This document shows, one piece after another, positions 15,211 to 16,634 of a stretch of 16,634 nt of DNA. The stretch's first letter is position 1, and each line of letters begins with the position of its first letter. A program made the translations under genes and the position numbers. Source of the stretch: Pseudomonadota bacterium (GTDB taxonomy: Bacteria; Pseudomonadota; Alphaproteobacteria; UBA2966; CAIVPW01); contig JAQBXG010000011.1 of NCBI GenBank assembly GCA_027625125.1, positions 1 to 16,634 of the forward strand. Direction: 5' to 3'. The notes under the pieces were generated by a model, which worked only from the letters and a program-made list of their open reading frames with translations, was not told the DNA's origin and ran no database searches.

Positions 15211-16634
15211 GTGAGCATCAATCTTGGAACGCCGAAGCCGACGGAACTAAAGCCCAGAATCATCGTCATCGGTGTCGGGGGCGCCGGCGGCAACGCCGTC
15301 AACAACATGATCAACGCCGATCTCGAAGGCGTCGAATTTCTCGCGTGCAACACCGACGCCCAGGCGTTGAGTCTGACCGTCGCACCGCGCAAGGTGCAAC
15401 TCGGCGCGAATCTTACCCAGGGACTGGGCTCCGGGTCACGGCCGGAGGTCGGCCGCTCGGCGGCGCAGGAAGCCATCGACGAAATCATGGACCACATCGC
15501 CGGCAGCCATATGGCGTTCGTCACCGCCGGCATGGGGGGCGGCACCGGCACCGGCGCGGCGCCGGTCATCGCCCAATTGGCGCGCGAGGCCGGTGTGTTG
15601 ACGGTTGGCGTCGTCACCAAGCCGTTTTCGTTCGAAGGCGCCCACCGCATGGCCATCGCCGAGGCGGGCATCCAGGAATTGCAGGGCTTCGTCGATACGC
15701 TGCTGGTGATACCGAACCAGAACCTGTTCCGGGTGGCCAACGAAAAGACGACGTTCGCCGACGCCTTCAAGATGGCCGACGACGTGCTGCACGCCGGTGT
15801 CCGCGGCGTTACCGATCTGATGGTAATGCCGGGACTGATCAACCTCGATTTCGCCGACGTCAAGGCGGTGATGGAGGAGATGGGCAAGGCGATGATGGGA
15901 ACCGGCCAGGCCGAGGGAGAAAAGCGCGCGTTGACCGCGGCCGAGGCGGCGATCTCCAACCCGCTGCTGGAGGATACGTCGATGGCCGGCGCCCGCGGTA
16001 TTCTGATCAACATCACCGGCGGCGCCGACATGACGCTGTTCGAAGTCGATGAGGCGGTGAATCGCATCAAGGACGAAGTCGACCCGAAGGCGAACATCAT
16101 CTTTGGCTCGACGTTCGACGAACGGCTCGAAGGAGCGATGCGGGTGTCGATTGTCGCCACCGGCATCGATGCGGCCGTCGACTCGGTGCGGCCACCGCGG
16201 CTGGAGGTCGTGCGCGCCGTCAGCGCGCCTCCGAGCGCGCCTGCGTTTGTCGCACCGGCGGAGAGGTCGGCGGAGCCGCAAATCGGCATTCCGGCCCGCG
16301 CCTTCGAGATGGAACGGCCGCAGACCCGCATGGAGTCCGAGCCGGCGGCGTCGCCGGTCTTTGCCGCCCCCGCGACTTCGACCGTCGCCCAAGCCACGAT
16401 CCGTGCAGGCGCCGGGCCAGGCCCGCAAGCCGGTTCGGAACCCCGGCAGGCGCTGCGCACGACCAGCTCCGCGCAGCTGGAGCCGGACCCGTTCATCGCG
16501 CCGCCGCCGATGGAGGCGAAAGTGGCGCCGGCGCGGACCGCCCCCGATCCGTTCGCCGAGGCGGCGGTGGCAAACGGCGGCATCGGCAGCCGCCGGGCCG
16601 GCCCCAGTTTGCTGGAGCGCATGACTGGACTGGG
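15211..16634 (+). CDS. ftsZ: Cell division GTPase FtsZ, 3' end outside the window
   Basis: The first 474 residues of the tubulin-like GTPase that forms the division ring. The GTPase domain starts IIVIGVGGAGGNAVNNM and has the signature G109-GGTGTG115 followed by AAPVIA, KPFSFEGAHRM, and VIPNQNLF. The T7 synergy loop N211-LDFADVK carries D213 and D216 for GTP hydrolysis in the next subunit. The core ends near residue 320 (VSIVATGIDA). A Pro/Ala-rich linker of more than 150 residues follows, with two PDPF repeats and a late PSLLERMTG segment typical of alphaproteobacterial FtsZ. The C-terminal FtsA-binding peptide must lie past the window end. Start codon GTG. Confidence 0.98.
   Translation, partial: MSINLGTPKPTELKPRIIVIGVGGAGGNAVNNMINADLEGVEFLACNTDAQALSLTVAPRKVQLGANLTQGLGSGSRPEVGRSAAQEAIDEIMDHIAGSHMAFVTAGMGGGTGTGAAPVIAQLAREAGVLTVGVVTKPFSFEGAHRMAIAEAGIQELQGFVDTLLVIPNQNLFRVANEKTTFADAFKMADDVLHAGVRGVTDLMVMPGLINLDFADVKAVMEEMGKAMMGTGQAEGEKRALTAAEAAISNPLLEDTSMAGARGILINITGGADMTLFEVDEAVNRIKDEVDPKANIIFGSTFDERLEGAMRVSIVATGIDAAVDSVRPPRLEVVRAVSAPPSAPAFVAPAERSAEPQIGIPARAFEMERPQTRMESEPAASPVFAAPATSTVAQATIRAGAGPGPQAGSEPRQALRTTSSAQLEPDPFIAPPPMEAKVAPARTAPDPFAEAAVANGGIGSRRAGPSLLERMTGL

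Noticed and set aside
15198..16622. 474-residue reverse-strand open frame opposite ftsZ
   Set aside because: It exactly mirrors ftsZ, is rich in Ser, Ala and Thr, and has no recognisable motif; ftsZ is unmistakable on the + strand.

Overview
This window is a dcw (division and cell wall) cluster from a high-GC Gram-negative bacterium, most likely an alphaproteobacterium. The gene order, the style of the FtsL, FtsQ and FtsZ sequences, and the meso-diaminopimelate-type MurE all point that way. The genus cannot be told from the sequence. All recognisable genes are on the + strand, from position 2 to the window end. There are no RNA genes, mobile elements or CRISPR arrays. The many long reverse-strand open frames are shadows produced by high GC.

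Layout: tail of rsmH (2-52), ftsL (49-417), ftsI (414-2156), murE (2143-3588, interrupted by an in-frame TAA at 2968-2970), murF (3585-4994), mraY (4994-6082), murD (6087-7463), ftsW (7460-8608), murG (8605-9762), murC (9759-11189), murB (11186-12133), ddl (12133-13038), ftsQ (13026-13835), ftsA (13835-15112), a 98-base gap, then ftsZ (15211 to the window end, incomplete at its 3' end). Apart from mraY/murD (4 bases apart) and ftsA/ftsZ, every neighbouring pair overlaps by 1, 4, 13 or 14 bases. This implies one polycistronic message with translational coupling.

The genes work as one pathway. MurB reduces the enolpyruvyl precursor to UDP-MurNAc. MurC, MurD, MurE and MurF add L-Ala, D-Glu, meso-DAP and D-Ala-D-Ala in turn, with Ddl making the D-Ala-D-Ala. 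MraY moves the product onto the lipid carrier (lipid I) and MurG adds GlcNAc (lipid II). FtsW polymerises and FtsI crosslinks the septal wall. FtsL and FtsQ belong to the divisome scaffold and activation system. FtsA tethers the FtsZ ring to the membrane.

I found no new system here; the cluster is otherwise conventional. Two places deserve a second look. First, the in-frame stop splits murE, which is normally essential, in the middle of its catalytic domain, and the same gene has atypical residues at normally conserved sites. Second, the ftsA-ftsZ gap is the only real intergenic space. It holds two overlapping, mutually exclusive short hairpins and a possible 12-codon leader frame whose stop overlaps the ftsZ ribosome binding site.
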